Shown here piece after piece: positions 32,075 through 42,760 of a DNA stretch of 64,000 nt. Within the stretch, counting starts at the first letter, position 1. Each line of letters starts with the position of its first letter. The notes under the pieces were generated by a model. The model worked only from the letters and a program-made list of their open reading frames with translations, was not told the origin of the DNA and made no database searches. Location: the NCBI GenBank assembly GCA_035610835.1, contig CM069456.1, positions 25,302,234 to 25,366,233 on the forward strand. The letters are read 5' to 3'. A program made the translations under genes and the position numbers. The DNA is from Ophiura sarsii. Its lineage: Eukaryota > Echinodermata > Ophiuroidea > Amphilepidida > Ophiuridae.

Positions 32075-32477
32075 ATTGGGGCAACATTGCTCTTGGATAG
32101 GGTGCCAGCACATTGAAACAACTGGCGTGACAAAGAACTCTGCTCTTTGAACTATGTTATGACTTCACAGCACAGATGAAGATGAAAGGAGTATACAAAT
32201 GAAATCTCCTGATTTATCATGCACTTGTGATGTTGTGTCCTCCGCTCAATCATGTGTCTTCTGCTAGAAATAAAAAAAATTAATGATGAAGTCACTTTAT
32301 TTTAGATCAATTTAGTGCAGTCTTTTAAGGAACATAGCTTTTCAAAAAGTTTGGTGTAATCTTTAGGAGGTAACTTTTCAAGTGTTGCATTACCCTGGAT
32401 GCAGCTTCATTCCTCAGCAAATGTCTATATTAGTTCTTAGCATTTGAGCTGCAAGGGTCAAGACTTCAGGTTCATTA

Positions 32478-32794
32478 GGCCAAATTAAATTAATTGTTTG
32501 TCTCAAAGCTCCCGCGCGCGTTAGTTTATTGATGCGCATTCGAAAAACAAAAATCTGAAAAAAACTTCTTCTTCTTTTTTTTCTTTTCTTCTTTTTTTCA
32601 AAAATCCCAAAATGTCACCGATTTTTCAGATTTTCATTGATCACATCATCTTAAATACAAAAGTTCACTTTTACAAGGATTTCAATATTTTATATTTAAA
32701 AAATTAAATTAAAAAACTAGAAAAAAAACTGCATTCCACATTAGTTTTACAACAGGAGAGGAGCTTTGAGACAAACAATTAATTTAATTTGGCC
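32478..32794 (-). mobile_element. Harbinger-like MITE, copy 2 (TTA target duplication)
   Basis: A 317-bp element flanked by TTA (32475-32477 and 32795-32797), with ends GGCCAAATTAAATTAATT. Its interior is the reverse complement of the 6702-7016 copy (GATGCGCATT near its left end here, near the right end there). Sequence agreement is high over the whole length, which suggests fairly recent activity. Confidence 0.75.
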
Positions 32795-32829
32795 TTATTT
32801 GTTTTATATATTGTCCAGCCGCATCAAAA

Positions 32830-33060
32830 TGGTGCAGTTGTCTCTCAAAGAAAAAGTTGAGATCTCAATACCAACAAAAGGAGGTTTTTAAATGCTTCAA
32901 AATAACGCCTTTGGTTAAGATTGGATACCGCTTTCTGATTTTATGAAGAAAAAATACTGCAAGATTGTCTCATTTCCTTTGTTTTTCCATGCCTAACTCT
33001 ATCAATATCTAAAAATACATTTTACCAAAAAACTGCACCCTTTTGCAGTGACAGTAAACA
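32830..33060 (+). repeat. TIR repeat AAAGGGTRCAGTTG, copy 2
   Basis: Second copy of the 3800-4026 repeat, in the same orientation, about 230 bp. It lies directly after the Harbinger-like MITE at 32478-32794. Confidence 0.55.
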
Positions 33061-33841
33061 ATTATTATATTTAAGGTTTCCGCAAAACATAGTTTTCAAC
33101 CTGATGACTACCATAGAGGTTGTCCATGTTACCATGAGCAACAGACTACAAAGGGGAATCGCACCCGACCTATTCTACATTCAATTGAATAGGTGCGTGA
33201 CATCTACTTTATTGAATGAACCGTGTTACCAAATTGATCTACTATACCTTATCATGAAACAGGTGCGTTCTTTTTGACAATCTTAAACAAAGTTTTTATT
33301 CCCGACAAGATGGCAGCTAATCCGTTGCATGGGTAACCTCTATTTATACCATACAACCAAGGCTCAAAATACATGGGGGTGAAGGGCGATTAGCTCTCAG
33401 TTTTCACCCAAAAAAAACCTGAGAAAATGTTGGCCTATGGTAAAATGTACTAAAGGGGCGATTTTGGGCAGAATTTGCTCATAGCCCAAAAAGTATATTA
33501 ATCCCTGCATACCACCCCCGCTGATTGATGCAACATGACATTGTTGATTTAATGTGGTGAGCACGCGGGTATTGTTCAGGTCGGGGAGGGGGAAATTGTA
33601 ATATAACATGGCTATTATTCACTTATGAATTCTATTGCGCACCTGTGAATAATTGTGAAGCAATTGTATGTATGAGATGTGCGTGATATATTTTGCACAC
33701 TGTACAGAGAGTATGCAATGACTCAACCAGGTTGGTTATAACAATTGATTTTGCAGCCATCATAGAGGTATTGGCTTTTTGCTATTCGAAATGACAATGA
33801 ATTTCCCAGTCCAGTCGATCTGAAATCCAAGCAAGTCTTAA

Positions 33842-34024
33842 AGGTATATTATGCGATCTTTTCCAGGGAACGCCCTCAATCCTCGAAGAAGAAGAAAAAA
33901 TTGAAGCAGATTTTCTTGCAGATTTACATTTCTGATCATAAATCGTAAATACATTCCAAGTTACAGAGCGATACGATTCCTAATTACTTCAAGATCATGG
34001 TTTTAGAGTGAAAATAAACTGTCG
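33842..34024 (+). mobile_element. TTAA foldback MITE, half copy
   Basis: Preceded by TTAA (33838-33841), it starts AGGTATATTATGCGATCTTT and follows the left arm of the 52894-53272 element through AAAATAAACTGTC, where it stops at the point that would be the centre of the palindrome. A SINE follows immediately. Confidence 0.65.
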
Positions 34025-34110
34025 GGTTAACCCTAACCCTAGCTCAGTTAGATATCAGATTCCCACGCAAGTGGCACAGGTTTGATCCCCCGCACTGGCG
34101 TTTCCAACCC
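34020..34110 (+). mobile_element. tRNA-derived SINE fragment
   Basis: TTAACCCTAACCCTAGCTCAGTTAGATATCAG gives a D-arm/A-box-like start directly after telomere-like hexamers, and CACAGGTTTGATCCCCC gives a B box at tRNA spacing. Continues into A/T-rich sequence. Written motif pieces here are separate landmarks at 34026-34055 and 34074-34090. Confidence 0.5.
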
Positions 34111-34568
34111 TTCATAAAAATCAAACATTCATGCAGTTTTGAACACATCTATTAGGACAGTTTTTAATAGTTAAATCTTTTGTGCTAAAAAACTATCGCA
34201 ATCTACAAATAAATAAATTCAGTTTGTCCTTTCTGTTGCACATTCAAAGCACATTTATTTCACAGAGACCGTTTAGTGGACTTATAATATGCTTGGTAGA
34301 TCAATTTTGTTAAAACCTGTAATCTTGGAAATTGTATGGAGATGATTTCTACTATTTACGATGGGGTCTTTTACCGTTTAACATGCTCAGATCTTCTCTC
34401 AGAGATGATCCAATTGACAAGTTTTAGAATGACAAGGACATTTGCCCAGCAATCTTTTGTCATTTTGAATCTTTGTCATTCTATGTGAGGACAATTATAG
34501 GCCAAACATGTTGTATTTTCCTCAACAACCGACCATCAAATCTAAAACATTAGGGTTGCAAAGTTTGA

Positions 34569-34664
34569 ACTATTATCACACTATAAATATTAGTAAAATT
34601 GACATTTACCAATTTTGTCCTCACATGAACCATGACAGCACGGTCTGTCAGTAATATTTTTCAG
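34569..34664 (+). repeat. Dispersed repeat, copy 2 (first copy 913-1018)
   Basis: Same family as 913-1018, sharing ATTAGTAAAATTGACAT, CCAATTTTGT and CACGGTCTGTCAG, with a short deletion relative to the first copy. Class unknown. Confidence 0.55.
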
Positions 34665-34828
34665 GGGGAAAATGTGTAGCAAATTTTTCTTAGGCCTTAA
34701 TGTGCACATGACTTGGTCCGCCACATTCTGACTGATGCTTCTAAGATAGCGCTCCATGTGAAACTATGTATATAGATTTCATTTGGCTTGAATAAGGGTG
34801 TCCTTACTTATCTACACTTAAGTCACCC

Positions 34829-35120
34829 CTAACCAGCCAGGCTATGTTTTTGTGTGGAACCGGGGGAGGGGGACAAAGTATGAATTTTGTACCCAACAAA
34901 TTGCCGTGAAACCCCCAGGATTCGACCCCCGGACCCTTCGATCACCACGACAAGGTCCCTAACCACTGAGCTAAGCTGCCAACGCTGCCAGGGGCAGCGA
35001 TTTCGTACCCACATTTCAGCTTGGACGTGGATGATTACGTCATCGAACCAATGCTGTAGCAAGCGCATGGACATTGTTTTTGGCCAGGGTGAATCGTAGT
35101 GTCTAGGAAGGTTCGGGTTA
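34829..35120 (-). mobile_element. tRNA-derived SINE
   Basis: On the minus strand, GCTTAGCTCAGTGGTTAGGG is a clear D arm with A box and GGGGGTCGAATCCTGGGGG a T arm with B box (complement of about 34905-34980). Upstream on that strand come TTCGATGACGTAATC and an AACCCGAACCTTCCTAGACA leader. The acceptor stem does not form. Same layout as the SINE at 12095-12400. Confidence 0.7.
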
Positions 35121-35189
35121 ATACTAAGGTGATATCAAGTTTTGCAGTTTACTGTTTAAAACTCATCATTATGAGCTTGTAGGGGAAAT

Positions 35190-35455
35190 CAAATTACAGC
35201 GCAAAGAAATAGTGCACTACCTTCAAGAAAGGAGTAAGTAGTACCAGGGACTGGATAGTTGACAGAGGGCAGTATATAGGTTTAATTCACAATCTGAATA
35301 AATTGGTTGTAATATTTTATGTTAATAGGTTCTAGAAGAGAGTTACAGCGCAAGAAAATAGTGCACTTTCTTCCATTTAGTCAAGTAGTAAGTGGGACTG
35401 GGGACTTGATAGCCAACAGAGGGCAGTCTATATGTCGAAAACACAGTCTGAATAA
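35190..35455 (+). repeat. Tandem duplication, two diverged units
   Basis: TTACAGCGCAA(A/G)(G/A)AAATAGTGCACT opens both units (35195 and 35343), and AACAGAGGGCAGT(A/C)TATA closes them (about 35260 and 35415), a period of about 148 bp. Confidence 0.7.
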
Positions 35456-35473
35456 GTAAACCAGATATCTGTA

Positions 35474-35575
35474 ACAACAGCAGTCAATGCAATAGTCAAT
35501 GCATGCATGGAATGGAACCGGTTACTTAACATTGTTGATCACATCACCAAGAGGTGACATGGTCTATAAAATAAT
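35474..35575. repeat. Dispersed repeat with GTCAATGCAAYAGTCAATGC, copy 2
   Basis: Same orientation as 16815-16930, with an extra ATTGTTGATCACATCACC segment. Confidence 0.5.
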
Positions 35576-36730
35576 GCGTAGCTCTTAACACCATTCACAG
35601 CTCACTGCAGTATAAATCCAGTATAGCGTTACACAGACATACTTCTTTTCTTGAAAATAAAAATAAAAATGTGTCGGTCAGGCTCTTATAGTCGCCTATA
35701 GTAAGATTATAGAGATGGTGAATTCCTGTTAACGTTTATGTTGAAATCATTTACTGCCAGGTCACCTTGTTCATGCTGATTTGTGTCTGAACCATTGGTC
35801 AAATTGATCGCTACACAAACTCAATGGTTGCTAACAATTAAGGAATCTAAGCGTTAATTGATAACCAAGATATGAGTGAGGTGTTCACAGCAAGTAGAAA
35901 AAACAACTTGGGACAAGAATCATATTACATTTACAGTGGAATTGTTTATGATCCTTCTGGTATGAACGTAGATTACAATATCACCCGCGAATGGAGACAT
36001 GGCAAGAGGGCTATATCGAAAGGGATACACACGGCTGATCAACAAAGCAATTATCACGGACTGGCAAACCCCGACTTAGGATTGGTCTCTAACGTATCCT
36101 AACAAAGGCCGTCTCTAAAGCAAGATAACGCACTGGCAATCCTAGGGCATGCATGAGCAACTCAGAATTATGTTAGACAGACAAAATAATTATTGTATTT
36201 CATTTACAGTGGTCTTGTATAAAAGTGTGTTGAAAGTCACATCAGTATTTTTCAACATATAGTGTTTGTTTGAGGTCTACCCTTTTCTGACCTGCAAAAG
36301 TTCTTCAGAGAAAGAAGGCTACTGTGGCAAAGGCTGAGGGTAATGACTGTTTCCAAACCAGTTATAGCCCTGCTTTACTGTTGGTTTCTTTGTTGAAAAC
36401 ATTAGGATAAGTTTTGCTGTGCTGCTTTGGCCAATATTCATGTTAATACCACTGATGTGATGACCATGTTTTCTTAGGCATTAACATGAATGTTTTGGAT
36501 ATTACAGTTTTGTTGTTGAAGTAAACATTTTGTAATGTGTGATTCTCTTCATATATGAATAAATTGATGTAAAGCTTTAAGTTCTGATGTCGTAAGTGTC
36601 CACAACTATCCAATTATGGCTCACTAGTGGCTCCCACTTTATTTGTTGCTCTGTTAAGTTGTGTTTTTTTGTTGCTAAATATTTTAACGTCACTTGTTAT
36701 TCCTCAACTGACAGCTGTAGACGCCAGTCT
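35576..36730. other. Intron stretch with no recognised gene
   Basis: An open frame of 76 codons (35872-36102, +) has no family signature. Nothing else named. Confidence 0.45.
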
Positions 36731-36734
36731 GTAA

Positions 36735-37091
36735 AGGTAGATGTTCCGATTGCTGGCCCGATTTTCAACTTGATGTTTTCTATTTTACATGAAAGGTCAT
36801 CCTTAAAATTGTCGCATTCCAAAGTTTGAGTTGCATAACTCCCATGGTTCTTTTTTTTAGAAGCACACGGTCACAAAACATATGCCCATTGAGTAGTACA
36901 CAAACTGGTTGGTGGTTAACCACCTTTGGCAGTAATTCACCACATTTTAGCCTATAATTTCTAAATGGAACATTTCTGGCCCCTAATATTTTACAGACAT
37001 AATGAGAAAAATATGGGGATTCTTCTGATACCAAAATATCTTGATGTGAAGAAAAAATCATAGCCCCCAAAAATGGTCGGAACATATACCT
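36735..37091 (+). mobile_element. TTAA-type TIR element AGGTAGATGTTCCGA, copy 1
   Basis: A 357-bp element with ends AGGTAGATGTTCCGA and GTCGGAACATATACCT; TTAA follows at 37092-37095 and GTAA precedes. High identity to 46938-47296 over the full length. The ORFs across it (36596-36829 and 36780-37085) are shared with the other copy only as repeat sequence. Confidence 0.72.
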
Positions 37092-37585
37092 TTAATTTGG
37101 ATACCCACATATTAATTTCACAAATGTTCTGTGTTTTCATTCACCCACTACAAAATGTTGTAATATGCAGTGAAGCATTGTTTTCTGATGTACATGTATG
37201 GTAGAATAGCAAGTTATATAAGATAGAGATCTTGGATAGAAAAATGATGTCAATTCTGTGATATTGATTTAATTTCAAGCTGTTTTCTGGCCTGAGTATA
37301 CCGTTTGTGAAGACTTAGCCAGGCAAGGCTGTAGAAGCGGTGAGTAGAGATTCATACAATTTTGGTGATATGGAAATTAACACGCTCTTTAACAATGGTG
37401 AAAAGTGGTTCTGTGGTCTTAAACTATATAACTTAAGCTGGAGCATATAGTGTCATAGGTTTGTATGGTTTATAATAACACTATAAATCCCTTACAGCCC
37501 CGAACACCATGAGATCCCATTTGAAAAATATGCTGGCAGCACATGTCGCCTCAGTCTATCTCGCCGGGCGCTCACGGTGGGTGAT

Positions 37586-37735
37586 AAATGTGCACGGAAT
37601 TGTTTATTGCAGGCGCGTGACCCCCTGGCCGAGTGGACTAAGACACTGTGATACCTGGTTTTCACCCATTTCCACCCCCGGATACTTTTTCAACATTTCC
37701 ATCCCAAAAGTGTTATATTAGGGTTAAGTATCAGT
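37586..37735 (+). mobile_element. tRNA-derived SINE (tRNA-Leu/Ser-like head)
   Basis: CTGGCCGAGTGGACTAAGAC is the A-box region of a Leu/Ser-type tRNA. The B box is decayed. The segment ends in a TTAGGGTTAAG telomere-like word (about 37718-37728), as other SINEs here do. Confidence 0.5.
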
Positions 37736-37785
37736 TTCAAACATTAGCCCTTTTGATTTAACCCCCTGGGGTCTACCTGTCTATC

Positions 37786-37975
37786 TTACAGTGGTTTTGA
37801 TTGGTTTATTACAAGATGTACTCATATGAATAGCCAATTTAAATGCAACTTGTAAAATGTTTCACTCCCATCATTATCAGGAATATAATTATTCTAACAA
37901 TGTCTCTCATTGGTGCAATAAATGATGTATCCATCTTTTTAACCAATCGACCGGTAGTTCTCAGGGGGTAAAGAC
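37786..37975. repeat. CCAAT-rich repeat, second copy
   Basis: Contains CTATCTTACAGTGGTTTTGATTGG, ACAATGTCTCTCATTGG and AACCAATCGACC, corresponding loosely to 15190-15420. Confidence 0.4.
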
Positions 37976-38337
37976 AATAAGAATAGTTCAGATCATATTC
38001 AAATTAGAGATTGTCAAGGCTAACTATTATAAGACTAAGAAAAAGTTTTTGATCAAAGGGTGGAGCAATCATACCAATTTAGGGCAAGTTGTTGTTCAAA
38101 TGGTTGTAGTTGTTGTTCAAGATGTAAGTCCCCTCATCTCTGTTCATTGTGTTGTGTATCTTAGCAATTCAATCTGACAGGCATGGCTGCATTACAACAG
38201 CAGGATCAATACAAATGTTGCCAGAATGGCTATTGAATCCTTGAGTTCTTGAATAGATTGTTACCAAAATCAAGTTTTATACAACCAATTCTCATCAAAC
38301 TCTATCATTATTATGATTATCAAGTATAATGACATTG

Positions 38338-38572
38338 TAAACACTTTCCGTGCGGCTATTACTTTTACCATGTATACAAAACAGATTTTTCAGAAACCGT
38401 TCCCAACTTTCAAAGTCTTATCTGAATTAATGAACCAGCACTAGACATGATTGTACTTATTCTATTGCATTTCTCATGGTGATACCAAATATGGTGGTGA
38501 AATTAAATAATTTTGACATTTTTGAAACATATTGTGTAAATTTGGAACTGTTGTCTGCAGGGTGGAAAGTCT
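38338..38572 (+). mobile_element. TIR element AACACTTTCC, copy 2
   Basis: Starts TAAACACTTTCCGTGCGGC and ends GTCTGCAGGGTGGAAAG. The interior matches 49799-50047 (CCCAACTTTCAAAGTCT, GCATTTCTCATGGTGAT). Its right terminus is part of a perfect palindrome that continues to 38600. Confidence 0.68.
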
Positions 38573-38600
38573 TTTAAGACTTTCCACCCTGCAGACAACA
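38549..38600. repeat. Perfect 25-bp palindrome at the end of a TIR element
   Basis: Left arm 38549-38573, two-base spacer TT, right arm 38576-38600; the arms are exact complements and include GTCTGCAGGGTGGAAAG. The left arm is the normal end of the 38338-38572 element, so the right arm is an extra inverted copy of that end, as expected from a fold-back repair or a second truncated insertion. Confidence 0.85.
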
Positions 38601-38679
38601 CCTCATTGGATATGAGAAAGCTTGCATAACAATATAGCCAATCTTTTCTCAGACCTGTTGGTTTATGTTATTGTAATTA

Positions 38680-38960
38680 TGTCTGGCTTGAGGTCTTCAG
38701 ACCAGGTCAAGAAACTCTGAGAAGCGGCCAGTGGTCCCACTCGTGGCAGATCAGACCACAAGACAATATTTCTCTACCTTTCTGAGTCAAGCATTTAACT
38801 CATTCAATGGCCAAGTTGGTCTGATGATTAGCTGCTATTAGGTTATTGGACAGGACGATTAGTACCGGCATGGCTGGCCATTGTCTGTATCTGGAAACTG
38901 TCATTTAGAGGGGAAATGAAATCTGACTTGTTGACTTTGTGCCGACTGGTTTGGTAATGG
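38680..38960 (+). repeat. Diverged segmental repeat, copy 1 (partner 39543-39825)
   Basis: Shares GTCTGGCTTG, ATCAGACCACAA, ACAG.A(C/T)(G/T) and TCATTTAGAG(G/A)GGAAAT in the same order and spacing with 39543-39825. Function unknown; about 860 bp apart. Confidence 0.5.
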
Positions 38961-39034
38961 TAAAGATACTCCATAAGACATTAAAGGATCCACCTGCGCT
39001 GATTTTGATATTTTATTGAAAAATGGACATTAAT

Positions 39035-39284
39035 CTCGAGGGTTAGGCGCCAGAAGGCCGTAACTCAAACTTTTGGGCAAATTGATATTTTGGTACAAAA
39101 ATAATCCATATAACCTAAATTTTCATAACCATAAAGAAATAAATCATAAACACTCTGAATTTGACTAACATTAGAGTTATAAGTTGGGTGCTACAGTGTA
39201 TTGTAATGAGTCCCAAATATTTGAAAGTCGATTATCTCAAAATAGCATTTCTTGAGTTACGGCCTTCTGGCACTCAACCCTCGA
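39035..39284. mobile_element. TIR element CTCGAGGGTTAGGCGCCAGA, copy 1
   Basis: About 250 bp; left end TCGAGGGTTAGGCGCCAGAA, right end TTCTGGCACTCAACCCTCGA; arms extend through GGCCGTAACTCAA. Its sequence matches 41535-41783 in the same orientation. Confidence 0.75.
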
Positions 39285-39542
39285 TTTAATACTATTCGCT
39301 TAATGAATATTGTAAAGACTGGTCTTCCCTTTTGAACTAGGGGAGTCCAGTATGGGAACAATTGGCATTGTGGATAGGCCAAATTATAGTCAAGGTATGG
39401 AGTTGATGCCAATCTTGAGGGAACCTGAGGGAATCATATCCAGAAGGGAGATTTATTAGAATAGATGTTTGAATTCACATTTAGATAATCTTGCATGAAG
39501 ATATTGTTTGAACCTACTCAAGTGAAAGAAGAATTCAGCAAA

Positions 39543-39825
39543 TGTCTGGCTTGGTGGTTTAGGTCAGGGAACTTTGAGAAGTGTTTTACCATTGCTACAA
39601 GTTTGACATATCAGACCACAAAGTTGATGCTTGAGTGACACAGGGTGTTACCGTCATGCAATATCCTAACCATAAATGGGTGGTTAGCTACCTGGACAGT
39701 ATTCGGCAGGACAAGAAAAAGTGGTGATGCTTAACGTGTCCGAGTCTGGAAGTTTTCATTTAGAGAGGAAATCTAGTCCAACTTTCAATCGAATTCTGAT
39801 TGGTCTGTTTATGGCATTGATAGGT
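39543..39825 (+). repeat. Diverged segmental repeat, copy 2
   Basis: See 38680-38960. Between the copies lies the TIR element at 39035-39284. Confidence 0.5.
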
Positions 39826-40044
39826 GTGGGGAGTCTTGCATTGAGAAAGGTGTCAATAATGACCCTTTTTAAAGCACATTGTTGCATATAATGCTTTGTA
39901 TTGTATATTGTAAATGTATATTGCACATAAAATTGCTTTCATTTATCTTGCTGCCAACCCTACTACCAAAGTTTAAAAATAGTGAGCAGAGAGGAAATAT
40001 GTTAGCGCTTACAATTCTGGAAAAAAGTCTTGAAACAATTACAT

Positions 40045-40443
40045 GTTAAATGGGCATTGAGAGATGTATCGATATACTAAATGAGCAAATAACGTAAAGA
40101 TAATTATCAACATAGCCCAAATCCAAAATGTCATACAATTCCGACATCACCTTCATGCCAAAATAAGCAAATAACGGTACTTCCGGGTTGAGGTTTGCTG
40201 CGAAAGTCTGTGAGTAAAACGATGCATAACTTCCGAATTCAGCACCTGAGTTTCGATATGATCTTATAAAAACTAAAAAAATCATGAAGTTTTATATGAT
40301 AAACAGCGAATGTTGGTAAACTGTTTCAGATGGTAGGTAGGTAGTATATGCCTAAGTATTACTTTGGTGCAAAAAACTGATTTCCAGGATAATTGAAGGC
40401 GCACTCCCAGTCCCATATACATATCTCTCAATGCTCTTTTAAC
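40045..40443. mobile_element. TIR element with GTTAAA.GGCATTGAGAGAT ends
   Basis: Left end GTTAAATGGGCATTGAGAGA, right end TCTCTCAATGCTCTTTTAAC. Inverted repeat of about 25 bp with two or three mismatches. About 399 bp. The two minus-strand frames inside (79 and 64 codons) have no signature. Confidence 0.55.
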
Positions 40444-41037
40444 AAGAGAAAACCACCACTCCACCTCCCAATGCAATATTGAGACAATGTCAATGTCTTC
40501 AGCAGTTATTCCAAGAGTCCCAATATTGATCGAGGGGTTAGGAAAGAGAAAATCATAGATTCAAATAACCTCTTCAGCTCTTTAACAAAACAGCTTATAG
40601 TTTTAGCGGTTTAACGCTAATGCTAAATGAGCTATAAAAGCAAAGTGTTTGAAAAGAAAAATTCATAACTTTGTGTTCGTTTTGAATTATTCATACTTGT
40701 ATTATTAAATAGGTTGTAAATATTTGGCACTATATGTTATTTCTTCAAAAGGAAATTTGATCTGACTTGCAATTTAGAAACAGGTTGTTCTACATTAGAT
40801 TAAATAATTACTAAACACAACACAGGAGGTTAGATACAAAATTAAAGGAAACACGCAGCAATTACAAGGGGAAACTGAAGGCATTAATTTCTGGGAATGA
40901 AAACCAGACTGTGTTTGAAATATGGAGGGTGGGATTCAATATCCAACTTATTTAGTTAATAATTTGATTGAATAGATCCATTTGACCAATTACTAGCATA
41001 AATAAAATCAAGAAAACAGAAAACAATCAAGTTTCAA

Positions 41038-41165
41038 TATTTATTTATTTATTTTATTTACCATCATAGCAACAAAGACAAAATACAATGAAAATTTTAC
41101 AATTTACATGGTGGAGGAGGAGCAATTAAAACCAAATGCCACCTAATGGACTTGGTCCAAAATTG
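41038..41165 (-). mobile_element. Probable LINE 3' tail
   Basis: On the minus strand: a G/T-rich segment with TTTTGTCTTTGTTGCTATG, then an AAATAAATAAATAAAT tail (41041-41060). This resembles LINE 3' ends with a tetranucleotide tail, but no protein-coding part is attached. Confidence 0.4.
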
Positions 41166-41534
41166 GAACAGATTGTCCAAAATGTATGAATTTACTCAAG
41201 TCTTGTTATAGGCCATCCAAACGTTGGTCATTGTCATTGTCTCAATCACAGCCCTATAGGCTATATTAGCCTTCCCATATTTCAGTGACAGAATTGGTTG
41301 GTCATGACACTGATCAGTAGTGGCTGTCATTCTAAGCTACCGCACGCAGACTATTTATTTAACTCATATGGAAATGGAATACAGATCTTCAGGAAATGGA
41401 CTTCTCATTGCTGACACTCTCTCCCTTACACACGTGTTGGGTTGATGCATGTCTGGTAAAATAGTCAATTCCTGCCTACATGCTGTGGAAATAAGCAAAA
41501 TTCAGTAAATATTCAACTATTTATCGAATTATAT

Positions 41535-41783
41535 ATCGAGTGTTGAGCGCCAGAAGGCCGTAACTCAACTTTTGAGCAAATTCATATTTTGGTACAAAAA
41601 TAATAGCCTAGATTTTCAGAACCATAATGAGATAACTCATAAACACACTGAATTTGACTCAAATTAGAGTTATAGGTTGGGTACTGCAGTGTATTGCAAT
41701 GAGTCCCAAATAATTATTTGAAAGTCGATTATCTTAAAATAGCATTTCTTGAGTTACAGCCTTCTGGCGCTCAGCCCTCGATA
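41535..41783. mobile_element. TIR element TCGAGTGTTGAGCGCCAGAA, copy 2
   Basis: About 249 bp, ends TATCGAGTGTTGAGCGCC and GGCGCTCAGCCCTCGATA, flanked by TA-rich sequence, which would fit a TA target. Copy of 39035-39284 with few changes. Confidence 0.75.
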
Positions 41784-41979
41784 TAGGGATTTAAAAATAT
41801 CAATTATAGCAATGACAAAAGAAGTAGTTCCTGTGCATTGCACTAACTGGTATTTTCAAGAGCTGTGTTGCTTTTGCCAACAAAAAAATTGCCACAGAGA
41901 TTTAGTGAAAAGGAATAGCATAAAAGGGATTTTCATAGTTCTCTGTGGCTTTTTTTCTCGTTATTAATCTCAAACTCTT

Positions 41980-42452
41980 TAAGGATCAAGCCCATTTCAG
42001 GCAGTTGGAAAATTGATGACGGTTGATTTTTCTCTTTATCTTTTTGTACTGTCTTTTATTACCAACATAACATGTGTAGACCAGTGCTTTGTAGAAGAAC
42101 TAATAGTAGTAGTGCTCCCCCACAAAATATCAAATATTTTTTTCATTTAGCTAAGTCCTGCTGGAATATTTTTCAATGTTGATATTTCTTTATGTTTAGT
42201 TCTGTAATGCCTATCATCAACAGAAAGTGTGTAGACCATTTCTTCTTAGCAGAAATAATACTCCTGCGCTTTGAAGATCAAGTCCCATTTCATGAGTCCT
42301 TTTGGCATTGGTCATTGTTACATTTTTTCTGTGCTTATACTGTTATGCCTATCATCAATAGTTGACCATTTCTCAGAGGAACTAATGGTAGTAGTGGGGC
42401 TCCTCTCTTTGGAAGTCAAGTCCCATTTCTTGCAGCCAAGTGGAATAATATT
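41980..42452 (+). repeat. Degenerate tandem repeat, period about 135-150 bp
   Basis: The phrases ATCAAG(C/T)CCCATTTC (41985, 42278, with AGTCAAGTCCCATTTC at 42413), ATGCCTATCATCAA (42209, 42346) and GAACTAAT.GTAGTAGTG (42098, 42380) recur in order. Parts of the unit also appear near 46020 and 46910 (AGTAGTACTCCCC). Unknown family. Confidence 0.5.
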
Positions 42453-42461
42453 GGTCCAGAT

Positions 42462-42751
42462 CAAACAAGATTTTAAAGTCTTCCCATAATGCATTGCGCA
42501 AACGCCAGCCAATTAAAGCTTTTTTCACACAATACATTTGTCGAGCTCTTTTAGAAATAAGAAAAAGGAACACTGATAACTAATTTATTCATTGATGTAA
42601 ACTAGACCCTACGAGCTCCAACTATGAACATGCTATGAAGCCATGATTGTGTGCATATGTCTATGGCCGTGAACCGAGACAAATTAGAGACCAGAATTAG
42701 GGCATTTTGTAAATGCAATGCATTGTGGTGGTGTCTTTAAAATCTTCTTTG
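42462..42751 (+). mobile_element. MITE with CAAAGAAGATTTT ends, copy 2
   Basis: A 290-bp copy of the 9675-9968 element bounded by a perfect 9-bp direct repeat, GGTCCAGAT, at 42453-42461 and 42752-42760. Ends are CAAACAAGATTTTAAAG and CTTTAAAATCTTCTTTG. The interior matches copy 1 at high identity, including GAAGCCATGATTGTGTGCAT. Confidence 0.78.
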
Positions 42752-42760
42752 GGTCCAGAT

